The notes under the pieces: model-generated | Seen by the model: only the letters and a program-made list of their open reading frames with translations | Databases searched by the model: none | What the model was told of the DNA's origin: nothing | Made by a program: the position numbers and the translations under genes | In this document: positions 51,673 through 61,331 of the stretch, piece by piece | Numbering within the stretch: position 1 is the stretch's first letter | Layout: the number at the start of each line of letters is the position of its first letter | From: Leucobacter ruminantium | Lineage (GTDB): Bacteria; Actinomycetota; Actinomycetes; Actinomycetales; Microbacteriaceae | Assembly: GCF_017565705.1 (NCBI RefSeq) | Contig: NZ_JAGDYL010000007.1 | Location: 1-64,000, forward strand | Length of the DNA stretch: 64,000 bases | Direction: 5' to 3'

Positions 51673-52302
51673 GTGACGCGAGACCATCAGCGCCCCGTGC
51701 TGCAGCCCGGCACCGCCTTCGACTGGGTGATCGGCTCAGACGAGCCCGGTGCGGCGCACCGACTCGCCCAGGAGACCTCGTGGGCACTGCTCGACCGGGT
51801 GCGCAGCGTGGCCGATCCCGACGTGGTCGACCGCGTCGTCGGCCTGGCCTCGGGCAGCGGTATCGACGACATCGCGGAGCTGTGGGCGCACGAGGGCACT
51901 CACTCGCTCGCGGGCGTGCTCTGGAGGCTGTACCTGCTGCGCCGCGTGGTCGCGGCGGACCCCGAGGGATCCGCCGAACTCTTCAGACGGGGCGCCGCGG
52001 CGGCGGCGACGATCGACCCCGTCGTGGCCGGCGCAGCCGAACCCGTCACCCCGGGATCGATCGCCCAGCTGTGCGACACCATCCTGCGCGGCGCGTTCGC
52101 GGGCGACATGGGCGGAGCGCTCGACCGCGCCGCGAGCTACTGCCGCATCATGGCGCTCGGCTCGGCCGATCTCGCCGACACCCGCGACGCCCACGACGAC
52201 GCGCACGCGTCGGAGCTCACCACCCGCGCCCTGCGCTACTCGGCGACTGCCCACGAGCTGCACGCCGGCGCTCGCCGCTGGCGCGACGGCACGCTCGCCT
52301 GA
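51673..52302 (+). CDS. unrecognised 209-aa actinobacterial protein
   Basis: I do not recognise this protein. It appears mostly helical and soluble, with no signal peptide or membrane segment. Features are 'FDWVIGSDEPGAAHRLAQETSWALLDRVR', 'AHEGTHSLAGVLWRLYLLRRVVAADPEGSAELFRRGAAA' and a C-terminal 'SELTTRALRYSATAHELHAGARRWRDG'. GTG 51673 follows GAGAGGAGCATC, a good ribosome-binding site, with a -10-like TAGACT ~35 bp upstream. It converges on pstB with a hairpin between. High-GC third positions and a strong SD support a real gene. Confidence 0.7.
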   Translation: MTRDHQRPVLQPGTAFDWVIGSDEPGAAHRLAQETSWALLDRVRSVADPDVVDRVVGLASGSGIDDIAELWAHEGTHSLAGVLWRLYLLRRVVAADPEGSAELFRRGAAAAATIDPVVAGAAEPVTPGSIAQLCDTILRGAFAGDMGGALDRAASYCRIMALGSADLADTRDAHDDAHASELTTRALRYSATAHELHAGARRWRDGTLA

Positions 52303-52321
52303 GGTCGTCGCGCTCACTCCG

Positions 52322-52373
52322 CCGCACTCGGATGAGGAGATCGCTCTCGGAGTAGGAGAAAATCTCCGAGTGC
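52322..52373. terminator. hairpin between the 209-aa gene and pstB (convergent)
   Basis: Perfect outer arms CGCACTCGGA / TCCGAGTGCG (52322-52331, 52364-52373) enclose a second pairing (CTCGGAG / CTCCGAG). It starts 20 bp after the plus-strand stop; it may also serve the pst operon, whose last stop is 216 bp away. The rest of the spacer shows nothing I can support. Confidence 0.65.
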
Positions 52374-52588
52374 GCCCGCGTGGATGTGGATCTCCTCCCT
52401 GGGGCGCGGGGAATGCGCACCATGAGATGCGCCGCGCCCGGTGTCGCGCCGACCCATGCTGCGATACACTGGTTCGCGCCGGGCCGCAGTAACCCCGGGC
52501 TCCAATTTTCGCCGCTTCGAGCGGCCTTCCGCCGAGAGGCGTTCTGCGGTCCGGTTCTTTCGTGCCCGGAGTCACCGGAGACGGAACC

Positions 52589-53368
52589 CTACCCGAAGCG
52601 GCCCGAGACGTAGTCCTCGGTCGCCTGCACCGACGGGGTGGAGAAGATGGTCTTCGTCTCGTCGTACTCGATGAGCTTGCCCGGCTTGCCCGTGCCCGCG
52701 ATGTTGAAGAACGCGGTGCGGTCGGAGACGCGCGAGGCCTGCTGCATGTTGTGGGTCACGATGACGATCGTGTACTCCTGCTTGAGCTCGTCGATGAGGT
52801 CCTCGATCGCGAGCGTCGAGATGGGGTCGAGCGCCGAGCAGGGCTCGTCCATGAGCAGCACCTCGGGGGAGACGGCGATGGCGCGGGCGATGCAGAGGCG
52901 CTGCTGCTGACCGCCGGAGAGGCTCGAGCCGGGCCTGTCGAGGCGGTCCTTGACCTCGTTCCAGAGGTTGGCGCCCGAGAGCGAGCGCTCCACGAGGTCG
53001 TCGGCGTCGCTCTTGGAGATGCGGCGGTCGTTGAGTCGCACCCCTGCGAGCACGTTCTCGCGGATCGACATCGTGGGGAAGGGGTTGGGGCGCTGGAACA
53101 CCATGCCCACCTGACGTCGCACGAGAACGGGATCGACGCCCGGCCCGTAGAGGTCCTCGCCGTCGAGCAGCACCTCGCCCTCGACACGGGCGCCGGGGAT
53201 GGCCTCGTGCATGCGGTTGAGGGTGCGCAGGAAGGTCGACTTGCCGCAGCCCGACGGGCCGATGAAGGCGGTGACGCTGCGGGGCTCGATGTTCATCGAC
53301 ACCCCCTCGACGGCGAGGAACTTCGAGTAGTAGACGTTGAGGTCGGAGACCTCGATGCGCTTGGACAT
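52589..53368 (-). CDS. pstB: phosphate ABC transporter ATP-binding protein
   Basis: The 259-aa ATPase has Walker [10 protein letters not shown], '[25 protein letters not shown]', signature [14 protein letters not shown], Walker [14 protein letters not shown]-loop '[20 protein letters not shown]' and C-terminal '[19 protein letters not shown]', all diagnostic of PstB. It energises high-affinity phosphate import. ATG 53368 has AAAGAACACCGC upstream. It is the last gene of pstSCAB, 62 bp after pstA. Confidence 0.96.
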   Translation of the reverse strand: MSKRIEVSDLNVYYSKFLAVEGVSMNIEPRSVTAFIGPSGCGKSTFLRTLNRMHEAIPGARVEGEVLLDGEDLYGPGVDPVLVRRQVGMVFQRPNPFPTMSIRENVLAGVRLNDRRISKSDADDLVERSLSGANLWNEVKDRLDRPGSSLSGGQQQRLCIARAIAVSPEVLLMDEPCSALDPISTLAIEDLIDELKQEYTIVIVTHNMQQASRVSDRTAFFNIAGTGKPGKLIEYDETKTIFSTPSVQATEDYVSGRFG

Positions 53369-53430
53369 GCGGTGTTCTTTCGTTCGGTGTCTGAGAAGTC
53401 TGCGAGGGATCGGCGCCGACGGATGTGCGC

Positions 53431-54510
53431 CTAGCGCCCGGTCTTCGGGGCGAACCACTTCGCGATGAGACGTGCGAGGAGGTTGAGCGCCATGACGATG
53501 AGAATCAGGAGGAGCGCTGCAGCCCAGGCGCGCTCGAGGAACGCGAAGGCGGGGTTGCCCTGGTTCGCGAACTGCGTGTAGACGTAGACGGGCAGCGACT
53601 GCATGCGGTCCTGGAACAGGTTGTAGTTCATCGATGCGGTGAAGCCGGCGGTGATGAGCAGGGGCGCGGTCTCTCCGATGACGCGGGCGATGGCGAGCAT
53701 GATGCCGGTAGTGATGCCGGCGATCGAGGTCGGCAGCACGACCTTCACGATCGTGCGCCACTTCGGCACGCCGAGCGCGTAGGAGGCCTCGCGCAGCTCG
53801 TTCGGCACGAGGCGCAGCATCTCCTCGCTCGAGCGCACGACGACGGGGATCATCAGCACCGACAGCGCGACTGCGCCGACGATGCCCATGCGCACGCCGG
53901 GTCCGAGGAACAGGGCGAACGCCGCGTATGCGAAGAGGCCGGCGACGATCGAGGGGATGCCCGTCATCACGTCGACGAGGAAGGTGATGGTCTTCGCGAG
54001 GCGGCCGCGGCCGTACTCGACGAGGTAGATCGAGGTCATCAGGCCGAGCGGAACCGAGATGATCGTCGCCGCGAGCGTGATGAGCAGCGTGCCGACCATG
54101 GCGTGCAGCGCTCCGCCGCCCTCGCCCGTGACGTTGCGCATCGAGGAGTTGAAGAACTCGCCGTCGAAGCGGGCGAGGCCGTTGCCGATCACCGTGATGC
54201 CGACGGAGATGAGCGGCACCATCGCGAGCAGGAAGGCGCCCGAGACCAGCCCTGTGATGAAGCGATCGACCGCCTGGCGACCGCCCTCGACCGACAGAGA
54301 GAGCACCGTGATCACGATGAGGTAGCCGATGGCCCCGACGAGCACGGCGCCCACTGTCTGGAAGGCGCTTCCGGAGGCCGCCGCGAGCAGCGCGAAGAGC
54401 GCGAAGGAGGCGGCGAGGCTGGCGGCGAGCACGACCCACGGGGTGCGCTTCGAGAGCCGGTTGCCCGCGAGTGCGGAGCCTGCGCTGACCGGACGGACGG
54501 TGAGAGCCAC
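53431..54510 (-). CDS. pstA: phosphate ABC transporter permease PstA
   Basis: The 359-aa permease has an extended N-terminal part with three extra helices (~25-130) typical of actinobacterial PstA. The BPD permease core carries the EAA-like loop '[29 protein letters not shown]' and '[15 protein letters not shown]'. GTG 54510 is preferred (AGAGGA 8 nt upstream, homologue-like N-terminus); ATG 54552, overlapping the pstC stop as TGATG, is the alternative. It forms the channel with PstC. Confidence 0.93.
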   Translation of the reverse strand: MALTVRPVSAGSALAGNRLSKRTPWVVLAASLAASFALFALLAAASGSAFQTVGAVLVGAIGYLIVITVLSLSVEGGRQAVDRFITGLVSGAFLLAMVPLISVGITVIGNGLARFDGEFFNSSMRNVTGEGGGALHAMVGTLLITLAATIISVPLGLMTSIYLVEYGRGRLAKTITFLVDVMTGIPSIVAGLFAYAAFALFLGPGVRMGIVGAVALSVLMIPVVVRSSEEMLRLVPNELREASYALGVPKWRTIVKVVLPTSIAGITTGIMLAIARVIGETAPLLITAGFTASMNYNLFQDRMQSLPVYVYTQFANQGNPAFAFLERAWAAALLLILIVMALNLLARLIAKWFAPKTGR

Positions 54511-54551
54511 GGGAGGGATCCTCTTTTCTTTCCTTGACGAGCGCTGCAGCA

Positions 54552-55490
54552 TCAGTTGGCGGCCGAGAACTCTGCGCGACGGCTGATGATCCAGCGGGCG
54601 ACCGCGTTCACGAGGAAGGTGACGATGAACAGGATGAGGCCGGTGGCGATGAGCACGTTGATGTTCTCCCCGTAGGCCTCGGGGAACGAGAGCGCGATGT
54701 TCGCCGCGATCGTCGAGGGGTTCTCCGAGGTGAGCAGGCGGAAGCTGACGACGCCCGTTGCGGAGAGCACCATGGCGACGGCCATGGTCTCGCCGAGCGC
54801 CCGGCCGAGGCCCAGCATGGCGGCGGAGACGATGCCGGGGCGCCCGAACGGGAGCACCGCGAGGCGGATCATCTCCCAGCGGGTGGCGCCGAGCGCGAGC
54901 GCGGCCTCCTCGTGCAGTGCGGGCGCCTGGAGGAACACCTCGCGGCAGATCGCCGTCATGATCGGGAGGATCATCACGGCGAGCACGAGGGCGGCCGTGA
55001 GGATGGTGCGGCCGGTGCCCGTGACCGCGCCGCCGAAGAGCGGGATCCAGCCGAGATATTCGCCCAGCCAGGCGTAGACCGGTTGGGCGGCGGGGGCGAG
55101 CACGCCGATGCCCCAGAGGCCGAAGACGACGCTCGGTACCGCGGCGAGCAGATCGACGACGTAGCCGAGCACCTGCGCGAGCCTGCGGGGCGCGTAGTGG
55201 GAGATGAAGAGAGCGATTCCGATCGAGAGCGGGAGCGCGATGAGCAGAGCGAGCGCGGCGGCCCAGACCGTGCCGAAGACGAGGGGGCCGACGTAGGCCC
55301 AGAAGTTCGACGTGAGGAGCGAGGCGCTCTCTCCCGTCGCGACGAAGGCGGGGAGACTGCGGAGGATCAGGAAGATCGCCACGGCCGCGAGCGTCACGAG
55401 GATCATGCTCCCCGCGAAGAGCGCGGAACGGGAGAACACGCGGTCGCCGAGGCTCAGCACCGGCTTGGAAGGGGCGGACGTCGAGGTCAC
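54552..55490 (-). CDS. pstC: phosphate ABC transporter permease PstC
   Basis: The 312-aa permease has six helices, with '[43 protein letters not shown]', '[18 protein letters not shown]' and the EAA loop '[45 protein letters not shown]', the PstC signature. It lies 79 bp after pstS; the gap contains a palindromic repeat that may set the pstS:pstCAB expression ratio. ATG 55490 has CAGGAGACCGAGTG upstream. Confidence 0.95.
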   Translation of the reverse strand: MTSTSAPSKPVLSLGDRVFSRSALFAGSMILVTLAAVAIFLILRSLPAFVATGESASLLTSNFWAYVGPLVFGTVWAAALALLIALPLSIGIALFISHYAPRRLAQVLGYVVDLLAAVPSVVFGLWGIGVLAPAAQPVYAWLGEYLGWIPLFGGAVTGTGRTILTAALVLAVMILPIMTAICREVFLQAPALHEEAALALGATRWEMIRLAVLPFGRPGIVSAAMLGLGRALGETMAVAMVLSATGVVSFRLLTSENPSTIAANIALSFPEAYGENINVLIATGLILFIVTFLVNAVARWIISRRAEFSAAN

Positions 55491-55528
55491 TCGGTCTCCT
55501 GGGTCGGGTCGGATGGGGGTATGCCGCC

Positions 55529-55558
55529 GGTCGAGCGAGGGATCCCGCCCGCTCGACC
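55529..55558. repeat. palindromic repeat between pstS and pstC
   Basis: GGTCGAGCG (55529-55537) and CGCTCGACC (55550-55558) flank a loop containing GAGGGATCCC. It is a copy of the dispersed intergenic palindrome with the over-represented octamer at its centre, and a possible partial terminator after pstS. Confidence 0.65.
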
Positions 55559-55569
55559 AGCGGCGATGA

Positions 55570-56655
55570 TCACTTGATCGAGTCGATCGCGGTCTGCACC
55601 TTGCCGCGCAGATCCTCGGAGATGGGAGCGCTGCCGGCCGACTCCGCCGCGGCCTGCTGGCCCTCCTCGCTCACGATGTAGCCGAAGTACTCCTTGACGA
55701 GCTCCGCGTTCGCGGCGTCGGCGTACTCTTCGCAGCCGATGAGGTAGCTCACGAGCACGATCGGGTAGACGCCCTTCTCGGTCGTGGTGCGGTCGAGCTC
55801 GATCGCGAGATCGTGCTCGGTGCGCCCTTCCTCGAGGGTCGAGGCGTCGACGATCGCCGAGGCGGCCTCGGGCGTGTACTCGACGAATTCGTCCCCGACC
55901 TTGATCTTGACGGTGCCGAGTTCGCCGGCCTTCGACGCGTCGGCGTAGCCGATGGTGCCGACGCCGTTGGTGACGGCCTCGACGACGCCGGAGGTGCCCT
56001 GCGCGCCCTCGCCGCCGAGCTCGGTCGGCCACTCCTCGACCGAGCCGACGGTCCACGACTCGGGAGCCGCGGCCTCCAGGTACTCGGTGAAGTTGCCGGT
56101 GGTGCCCGACTTGTCGGAGCGGTGCACGGCCGAGATCGCCTGGTCGGGCAGCGTGACGTCGGGGTTGAGGGCAGCGATGGCCTGATCGTTCCAGTTGGTG
56201 ATCTTGCCCGAGAAGATGTCGGCGACGGTCTTCGCATCCATGTTCAGGCTGTCGACGCCGTCGATGTTGAAGACGATCGCGATGGGGGAGATGTAGGCGG
56301 GGACCTCGACGATGTCGCTCGTGGCGCAGCCGTCGAAGGGGCCGGCCGAGATCTCATCGGTCTTGAACGCGCGGTCGGAACCAGCGAACGCAGAGGCGCC
56401 CTGCTGGAAGGTCTCGCGGCCCGCACCCGAGCCGGTGGGGTCGTAGTTGACGGTCACGTCGGGGTTCGCGGTCTGGAAGCCTGCGATCCAGGCCTCCTGC
56501 GCCGCGCCCTGCGAGGAGGCGCCCGCTCCGGAGAGCTCGCCGGAGAGGCCGCTCGAGTCGGCCGGGCCGGATGCCTCGTTGGCCGCGCAGGAGGTCAGGG
56601 CGAGGAGCGCAATGCCGCCGATCGCGGCGGTCTTGATCACGGGTGAGAACTTCAC
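55570..56655 (-). CDS. pstS: phosphate ABC transporter substrate-binding lipoprotein PstS
   Basis: The 361-aa lipoprotein has signal peptide and lipobox LALTSC (Cys ~23). The mature protein starts near 'LSGELSGAGASSQGAAQEAW', with the phosphate-binding motifs 'GSGAGRETFQQGASAFAGSDRAF' and 'SDKSGTTGNFTEYL'. It delivers phosphate to PstCA. GTG 56655 is the start; the visible ribosome-binding site (CAGAAG) is weak. Upstream GTTCACC repeats in an 11-bp register indicate phosphate control. First gene of pstSCAB. Confidence 0.94.
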   Translation of the reverse strand: MKFSPVIKTAAIGGIALLALTSCAANEASGPADSSGLSGELSGAGASSQGAAQEAWIAGFQTANPDVTVNYDPTGSGAGRETFQQGASAFAGSDRAFKTDEISAGPFDGCATSDIVEVPAYISPIAIVFNIDGVDSLNMDAKTVADIFSGKITNWNDQAIAALNPDVTLPDQAISAVHRSDKSGTTGNFTEYLEAAAPESWTVGSVEEWPTELGGEGAQGTSGVVEAVTNGVGTIGYADASKAGELGTVKIKVGDEFVEYTPEAASAIVDASTLEEGRTEHDLAIELDRTTTEKGVYPIVLVSYLIGCEEYADAANAELVKEYFGYIVSEEGQQAAAESAGSAPISEDLRGKVQTAIDSIK

Positions 56656-56736
56656 TTCTGATCGTGTCCATTTCTCGATGTGTGCGTGGTGTGTCGAGCG
56701 CTTGTCCGGCCCAACAGCATTCACGCTATGCACCCC

Positions 56737-56777
56737 GGGTGACGGCCGCTCTGCCGAGGGGTGAACGGAAGGTGAAC
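56737..56777. promoter_or_regulatory. PHO-box-like operator in the pstS/capA spacer
   Basis: On the minus strand, GTTCACC units at 56777-56771 and 56766-56760 are spaced exactly 11 bp, with a degenerate third (GTCACCC, 56743-56737) about two repeats further on. They lie ~110 bp before pstS and ~85 bp before the divergent CapA-like gene. Confidence 0.75.
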
Positions 56778-56860
56778 GTCGACCGACGCATCGGCACCGA
56801 TCCCTGGGCGAGGCGAGGGATCGACATCGGCGAGGGATCCGCCCGGGTAGACTCCTGGAC

Positions 56861-58114
56861 ATGGTGCAACGAGGACTGCGGGCGATGGCGACGACGGGGA
56901 TGGCGGCGCTGCTGCTCTTCGGGGCGGCGGCATGCGCCGCCGAGGAGGAGCCGCAGAAGACGACGCCGCCCGCGACGGAGGCTCCGGAGCCGGAGCCCGA
57001 ACCGGAGCCGCAGCCCCAGCCTGGGGCGGGCCCGGCCTGCCCCACCGAGCACTGCGTGTCGGTCGCGGTCGCAGGCGATCTGCTCTTCCATGAGGGACTG
57101 TGGTCGCCGTTCGCCATTCCGACCAACGAGGCCGGGCAGAACTTCGACTTCATGCCGCTGCTCGAGGGAGCAAAGCCCTACCTCGATCGCAGCGATCTCG
57201 CGATCTGCCAGATGGAGACGCCGCTGTCGGTGCCGGGCGGCCCATACGCGGGGTACCCGAACTTCAACACCCCGCCCGAGGTCGCCGACGCCGCGAAGGC
57301 GATTGGATTCGACGTCTGCACCACCGCATCGAACCACAGCGTGGACATGGGCACGGAGGGGCTGCTGCGCACTCTCGACAAGCTCGACGCGGTGGGCCTC
57401 GCGCACACGGGGACCTACCGTGCGGAGACCGACCGCGACGTGCCGCTCATCGTCGAGGCGAACGGGGTCAAGGTCGCCGTCATCACGTCGACGTTCTCGG
57501 TGAACGGCAACTACAACGAGCACTGGTGGCAGGTCGACTATCGCGAGGAGGAGCCCCGCGTCGACCCCGAGCGCACGATCGCGAAGGCTCAGAAGGCACG
57601 GGATATGGGCGCCGAGCTCGTGATCGGCGTGCAGCACATCGGCGAGGAGTACTGGAGCGAGCCGACGCCGGGGCAGCGCGACCTCGCCCTGCAGCTGCAC
57701 GCCAGCGGCCTGTTCGACTTCGTCTACCAGCACCACGCCCACGCGGTCCAGCCGCTCGAGAATGTGAACGGCAAGTGGGTGCTCTACGGCACCGGCAACT
57801 TCATCAGCGAGTCGGCGCCGCCCGCCAATCGGGTGAACAACGAGTTCCTGCTGACCCGGGTGCAGTTCGCGAAGCAGGCCGACGGCACCTGGACGACCAA
57901 CGACGTCGCCTGGACCGCGGCGACGAACATGCAGAACGGCGGCTACAAGTGGTGCTCGGTGGCCTCCGACGCGCCGCAGGGCGCGTGCCAGGGCGCCGAC
58001 TTCGACGCCGGCGTGCGGGAGCGCACCCGCGCCACGGTTGACTCGATGGGAGCGGCGGCGGCCGGGGCCCACGAGTGGTTGATCACGCAGGATCCGGCGC
58101 CGGCCGCGGGGTGA
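56861..58114 (+). CDS. CapA-family (poly-gamma-glutamate synthesis-like) lipoprotein
   Basis: The 417-aa protein has a signal peptide with lipobox LFGAAAC (Cys ~25) and a Pro/Glu linker (PEPEPEPEPQPQPG). A CapA metallophosphoesterase-like domain follows: 'VAGDLLFHEGLW', 'AICQMETPLS', 'TTASNHSVDMGTEGLLRTLD', 'VIGVQHIGEEY' and 'QHHAHAVQPLENVNGKWVLYGTGNFI'. CapA proteins act in poly-gamma-glutamate anchoring in Bacillus, but no capBC genes are here, so another envelope phosphoesterase role is possible. TAGACT ends 7 nt before ATG 56861 (leaderless). It shares its promoter region with pstS, suggesting phosphate control. Confidence 0.82.
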   Translation: MVQRGLRAMATTGMAALLLFGAAACAAEEEPQKTTPPATEAPEPEPEPEPQPQPGAGPACPTEHCVSVAVAGDLLFHEGLWSPFAIPTNEAGQNFDFMPLLEGAKPYLDRSDLAICQMETPLSVPGGPYAGYPNFNTPPEVADAAKAIGFDVCTTASNHSVDMGTEGLLRTLDKLDAVGLAHTGTYRAETDRDVPLIVEANGVKVAVITSTFSVNGNYNEHWWQVDYREEEPRVDPERTIAKAQKARDMGAELVIGVQHIGEEYWSEPTPGQRDLALQLHASGLFDFVYQHHAHAVQPLENVNGKWVLYGTGNFISESAPPANRVNNEFLLTRVQFAKQADGTWTTNDVAWTAATNMQNGGYKWCSVASDAPQGACQGADFDAGVRERTRATVDSMGAAAAGAHEWLITQDPAPAAG

Positions 58115-58131
58115 GCGCGCGTTCCCCCGCT

Positions 58132-58197
58132 TGATCTCGACTCGCTGGCGCTCGCTCGATCAGCGGTGCGGGGCTTCGCCGCGCTCAATCAGCCGTG
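58132..58197. repeat. dispersed CTCGACTCGCTGGCGCTCGCTCGATCAGCGG repeat pair
   Basis: Two tandem copies, GATCTCGACTCGCTGGCGCTCGC followed by TCGATCAGCGG, and GGGCTTCGCCGCGCTCAATCAGCCG, fill the spacer between the convergent CapA-like and NUDIX genes. Confidence 0.6.
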
Positions 58198-58210
58198 GGG
58201 CGACCACCGC

Positions 58211-59167
58211 TCACTCGACGTGCTTGAGGGGGTAGGTCTCCACGCCGAGGATGCCCGAACCGGGGTGCTTGCGCGAGAGGTGGAACACCGAGAATCCACC
58301 GGGCGGTAGCGCGGCCGCCTCGCGCAGGTAGTCGCCGAGCAGGCTGCCGGTCGCGAGCGCGAGCTCGCGCGCCGCATCGGGCAGCACGGGGCGGTGCGTG
58401 CAGAGGATCGCGTTCTTGCCCTTCCGCACGATCTTGCCGATGGTGCGTCGCAGCTCCGCCGTTTCGCCCGCGTCCCAGGCGTCCTGGCTCAGAGCCTCTC
58501 GCACCCGCACCGTCTTCCGCAGGTGGTGGGCGATCGGTGCGACGGTGCGCAGGCAGCGCTCGGCGTTCGACGACATGATCCTCGCGGGGGCGAAGGCGGC
58601 GAGGGTCGGCACGAGGGTCTCCGCCTGGTCCTCGCCGGCGTCTGAGAGCGGTCGCAGCCGATCCTCGGGGTAGGCGTCGCCGCGCGGCTCGGCCTTGGCG
58701 TGGCGCAGCAGCGTCACCGAGAACGTCTCGGCCGCATCGCGCTCGGCGAGTCTGCGGAAGACGTCGAGGATCTCGCGGTCGGCGCGGTAGCTGAGGCGCT
58801 TGCGCGCCTGTTCGAGGGGTGTCCACTCGAGGGCCTCGACCTCTCGGTTCGGCACGAACGACGACACGTGCACGGCGGTCTCGTCGACCTCGGCGGCCCA
58901 GTACTGCACCGTCTTCTCGGCGCCATTCGGGAGCTCGTAGTGCACCGTGCCCAGGTTGACGCCGAGCGGCACGGCGAGCCCGGTCTCCTCGAGGGTCTCG
59001 CGCACGGCCGCCTGCGGCATGCTCTCACCGGGGTCGAGCTTGCCTTTCGGGAACGACACGTCGCGCTGCTTGGTGCGGTGGATCAGCAGCACCATGATGC
59101 GCTCGCCGTCGGGCATGGGCACGCGCCGCCAGCAGACGGTGCCGGCGGCCAGCACGCGTCGCGTCAT
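58211..59167 (-). CDS. NUDIX hydrolase / histidine phosphatase (SixA-like) fusion
   Basis: The 318-aa protein has an N-terminal NUDIX domain with box 'GKLDPGESMPQAAVRETLEETGLAV' (~43-66) and a C-terminal histidine phosphatase with 'VTLLRHAKAEPRGD' (~150) and second His in 'ILCTHRPVLPDAA'. It resembles mycobacterial MutT1, which sanitises 8-oxo-dGTP and diadenosine polyphosphates. ATG 59167 overlaps the ppk stop by 4 bp (ATGA), so it is coupled to ppk, fitting a role in nucleotide or polyphosphate housekeeping. Confidence 0.9.
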   Translation of the reverse strand: MTRRVLAAGTVCWRRVPMPDGERIMVLLIHRTKQRDVSFPKGKLDPGESMPQAAVRETLEETGLAVPLGVNLGTVHYELPNGAEKTVQYWAAEVDETAVHVSSFVPNREVEALEWTPLEQARKRLSYRADREILDVFRRLAERDAAETFSVTLLRHAKAEPRGDAYPEDRLRPLSDAGEDQAETLVPTLAAFAPARIMSSNAERCLRTVAPIAHHLRKTVRVREALSQDAWDAGETAELRRTIGKIVRKGKNAILCTHRPVLPDAARELALATGSLLGDYLREAAALPPGGFSVFHLSRKHPGSGILGVETYPLKHVE

Positions 59168-61287
59168 CGCGACCGCCTCGCGCGCGCCTCCGTGCGGTCG
59201 GTCATCACGAGATCCTGCAGGTCGGGGAGGGGCTCGCCGTTCTCGCCGACCGTGCGGCGCTCCCACGAGCCGTCGGGCAGCATGCGCCACGAGGAGACGT
59301 CGTCGCTGAAGCAGAAGCCGAAGAAGCGGTCGATGCGGGCGAGGTGCTCGCGTTCGACGATGCGCGCCAGCACCTCGATGCGGCGGTCGAGGTTGCGGTG
59401 CATGAGGTCGGCGCTGCCGATGAAGACCTCGGGTTCGCCGCCGCCCGCGAAGGCGTAGATGCGCGAGTGCTCCAGGTAGCGGCCCAGCACCGAGCGCACC
59501 CGGATGTTCTCGGAGAGCCCGGGCACGCCCGCCCGGATCGAGCAGATGCCGCGTATCCAGATGTCGATCGGCACGCCCGCCTGGCTCGCGCGGTAGAGGG
59601 CGTCGATGATCTGCTCGTCGACCATCGAGTTGGCCTTGAGTCTGATGCCGCTCGGCCTGCCCGCTCGCGCGTGCTCGGCCTCGCGCTCGATGCGTTCGAG
59701 CAGCCCGCGGCGCAGGCCCTCCGGGGCCACCAGCAGCCGGTCGTAGTTCGTCTCGATCGCGTAGCCCGAGAGCACGTTGAAGAGCTTGGTCACGTCGCGG
59801 CCCACCTCGGGCGACGAGGTGAAGAGACCGAAGTCCTCGTAGATGCGGCTCGTCTTCGGGTTGTAGTTGCCGGTGCCGATGTGGCAGTAGTGGGCGAGCT
59901 TGCCCTGCTCCTCGCGGATCACGTGCACGAGCTTGCAGTGCGTCTTGAGGCCGACGAGGCCGTAGACGACGTGCACGCCCGCCTGCTCGAGCTTGCGGGC
60001 CCAGGTGATGTTCGCCTCCTCGTCGAAGCGGGCCTTGATCTCGACGAGAGCGAGCACCTGCTTGCCGGCCTCGGCCGCCTTGATGAGGGAGGCGACGATG
60101 GGGCTGTCGCCCGAGGTGCGGTAGAGGGTCTGCTTGATGGCGAGCACGTCGGGGTCGGTGGCGGCCTGCTCCACGAAGGCCTGCACGCTCGTCGCGAACG
60201 ACTCGTAGGGGTGGTGCACGAGCACCTCGCGCCGGGCGATCGCGCCCAGCACGTCGGGCTTGTCGCTCGAGGAGCTCGAGCGGAACTGGGGGGCCGTCAC
60301 CGGGATGTGCGGCTTGAACCGGAGATCCGGACGGCGCAGGCCGGAGAGCGCGAAGAGTCCGCTGAGGTCGAGCGGGGAGGGCAGCGTGTAGACCTGCTGC
60401 TCGTCGATGTCGAACTCGCTCACGAGCAGTTCGAGCGTCGCCTCGTCCATGTCGTCGGAGATCTCGAGGCGGATCGGGGGCCCGAAGCGGCGGCGCAGCA
60501 GCTCCTTCTCGAGCGCCTGGATGAGGTTCTCGGTCTCGTCCTCCTCGATCTCCATGTCCTCGTTGCGTGTGACGCGGAACACGTGGTGGTCGATGACCTC
60601 CATGCCCGGGAAGAGCCCGTCGAGCTGATTCGCGATGAGCACCTCGAGCGGGATGAACCGCACATCGTCGAGCGCCTCACGGCGGTCCACGCGCACGTAG
60701 CGAGGGATCATCTGCGGCACCTTGAGGCGTGCGAACTCGACCTTGTCGGTCCGCGGGTTGCGCACGCGGATGGAGAGGTTCAGCGCGCGGCCGGAGATGT
60801 AGGGGAAGGGGTGGGCCGGGTCGACCGCGAGCGGCATGAGCACGGGGTAGATGTGCTGCTCGTAGTACTCGGTGAGCACGGCGCGGTCGGCGTCGTCGAG
60901 CTGATCCCATTCGACGATGCGCACGCCGGCGGACGCGAGCGCGGGCTTCACGTCCTCCGCGAAGCAGCGCGCGTGCCGCAGCTGCAGCTCGTAGGCCTTT
61001 GCGTTGATGCCGGCGAGCACGTCGACGGGGGCGCGGCCCACATTGGTCGGAACGGCGAGGCCGGTGACGATGCGCCGCTTCAGGCCGGCGACGCGCACCA
61101 TGAAGAATTCGTCGAGGTTGGAGGCGAAGATGGCGAGGAAGTTCGCGCGCTCGAGCAGCGGGACCGTCGGATCCTCGGCGAGTTCGAGCACCCGCTGGTT
61201 GAACGCGAGCCAGCTGAGTTCGCGGTCGATGTAGCGGTCCGCGGGGAGTTCGATCTCGCCGGTCGGTTCGCTCGTGTCGTCGTTCAT
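59164..61287 (-). CDS. ppk: polyphosphate kinase 1
   Basis: The 707-aa protein has the four PPK1 domains: N-domain 'DRELSWLAFNQRVLELAED', head domain, and C1/C2 catalytic domains with 'LYRTSGDSPIVASLIKAAEAGKQVLALVEIKARFDEEANI'. The autophosphorylated His is in 'GLKTHCKLVHVIREE', and 'HIGTGNYNPKTSRIYEDFGLFT' is present. It makes polyphosphate from ATP. ATG 61287 has CAGAAT ending 6 nt upstream. Downstream is the coupled NUDIX/phosphatase gene; mshD and glnR precede it. Confidence 0.96.
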   Translation of the reverse strand: MNDDTSEPTGEIELPADRYIDRELSWLAFNQRVLELAEDPTVPLLERANFLAIFASNLDEFFMVRVAGLKRRIVTGLAVPTNVGRAPVDVLAGINAKAYELQLRHARCFAEDVKPALASAGVRIVEWDQLDDADRAVLTEYYEQHIYPVLMPLAVDPAHPFPYISGRALNLSIRVRNPRTDKVEFARLKVPQMIPRYVRVDRREALDDVRFIPLEVLIANQLDGLFPGMEVIDHHVFRVTRNEDMEIEEDETENLIQALEKELLRRRFGPPIRLEISDDMDEATLELLVSEFDIDEQQVYTLPSPLDLSGLFALSGLRRPDLRFKPHIPVTAPQFRSSSSSDKPDVLGAIARREVLVHHPYESFATSVQAFVEQAATDPDVLAIKQTLYRTSGDSPIVASLIKAAEAGKQVLALVEIKARFDEEANITWARKLEQAGVHVVYGLVGLKTHCKLVHVIREEQGKLAHYCHIGTGNYNPKTSRIYEDFGLFTSSPEVGRDVTKLFNVLSGYAIETNYDRLLVAPEGLRRGLLERIEREAEHARAGRPSGIRLKANSMVDEQIIDALYRASQAGVPIDIWIRGICSIRAGVPGLSENIRVRSVLGRYLEHSRIYAFAGGGEPEVFIGSADLMHRNLDRRIEVLARIVEREHLARIDRFFGFCFSDDVSSWRMLPDGSWERRTVGENGEPLPDLQDLVMTDRTEARARRSR

Positions 61288-61303
61288 ATGTCCATTCTGG
61301 CAG

Positions 61304-61331
61304 TTCGGCTCGCGGAGCGAGCGAAGCGGAG
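61304..61331. repeat. dispersed GGCTCGCGGAGCGAGCGAAGCGG repeat
   Basis: A short palindromic copy (CTCGCGGAGCGAG) of the intergenic family lies in the 62-bp spacer between ppk and mshD. Confidence 0.4.
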
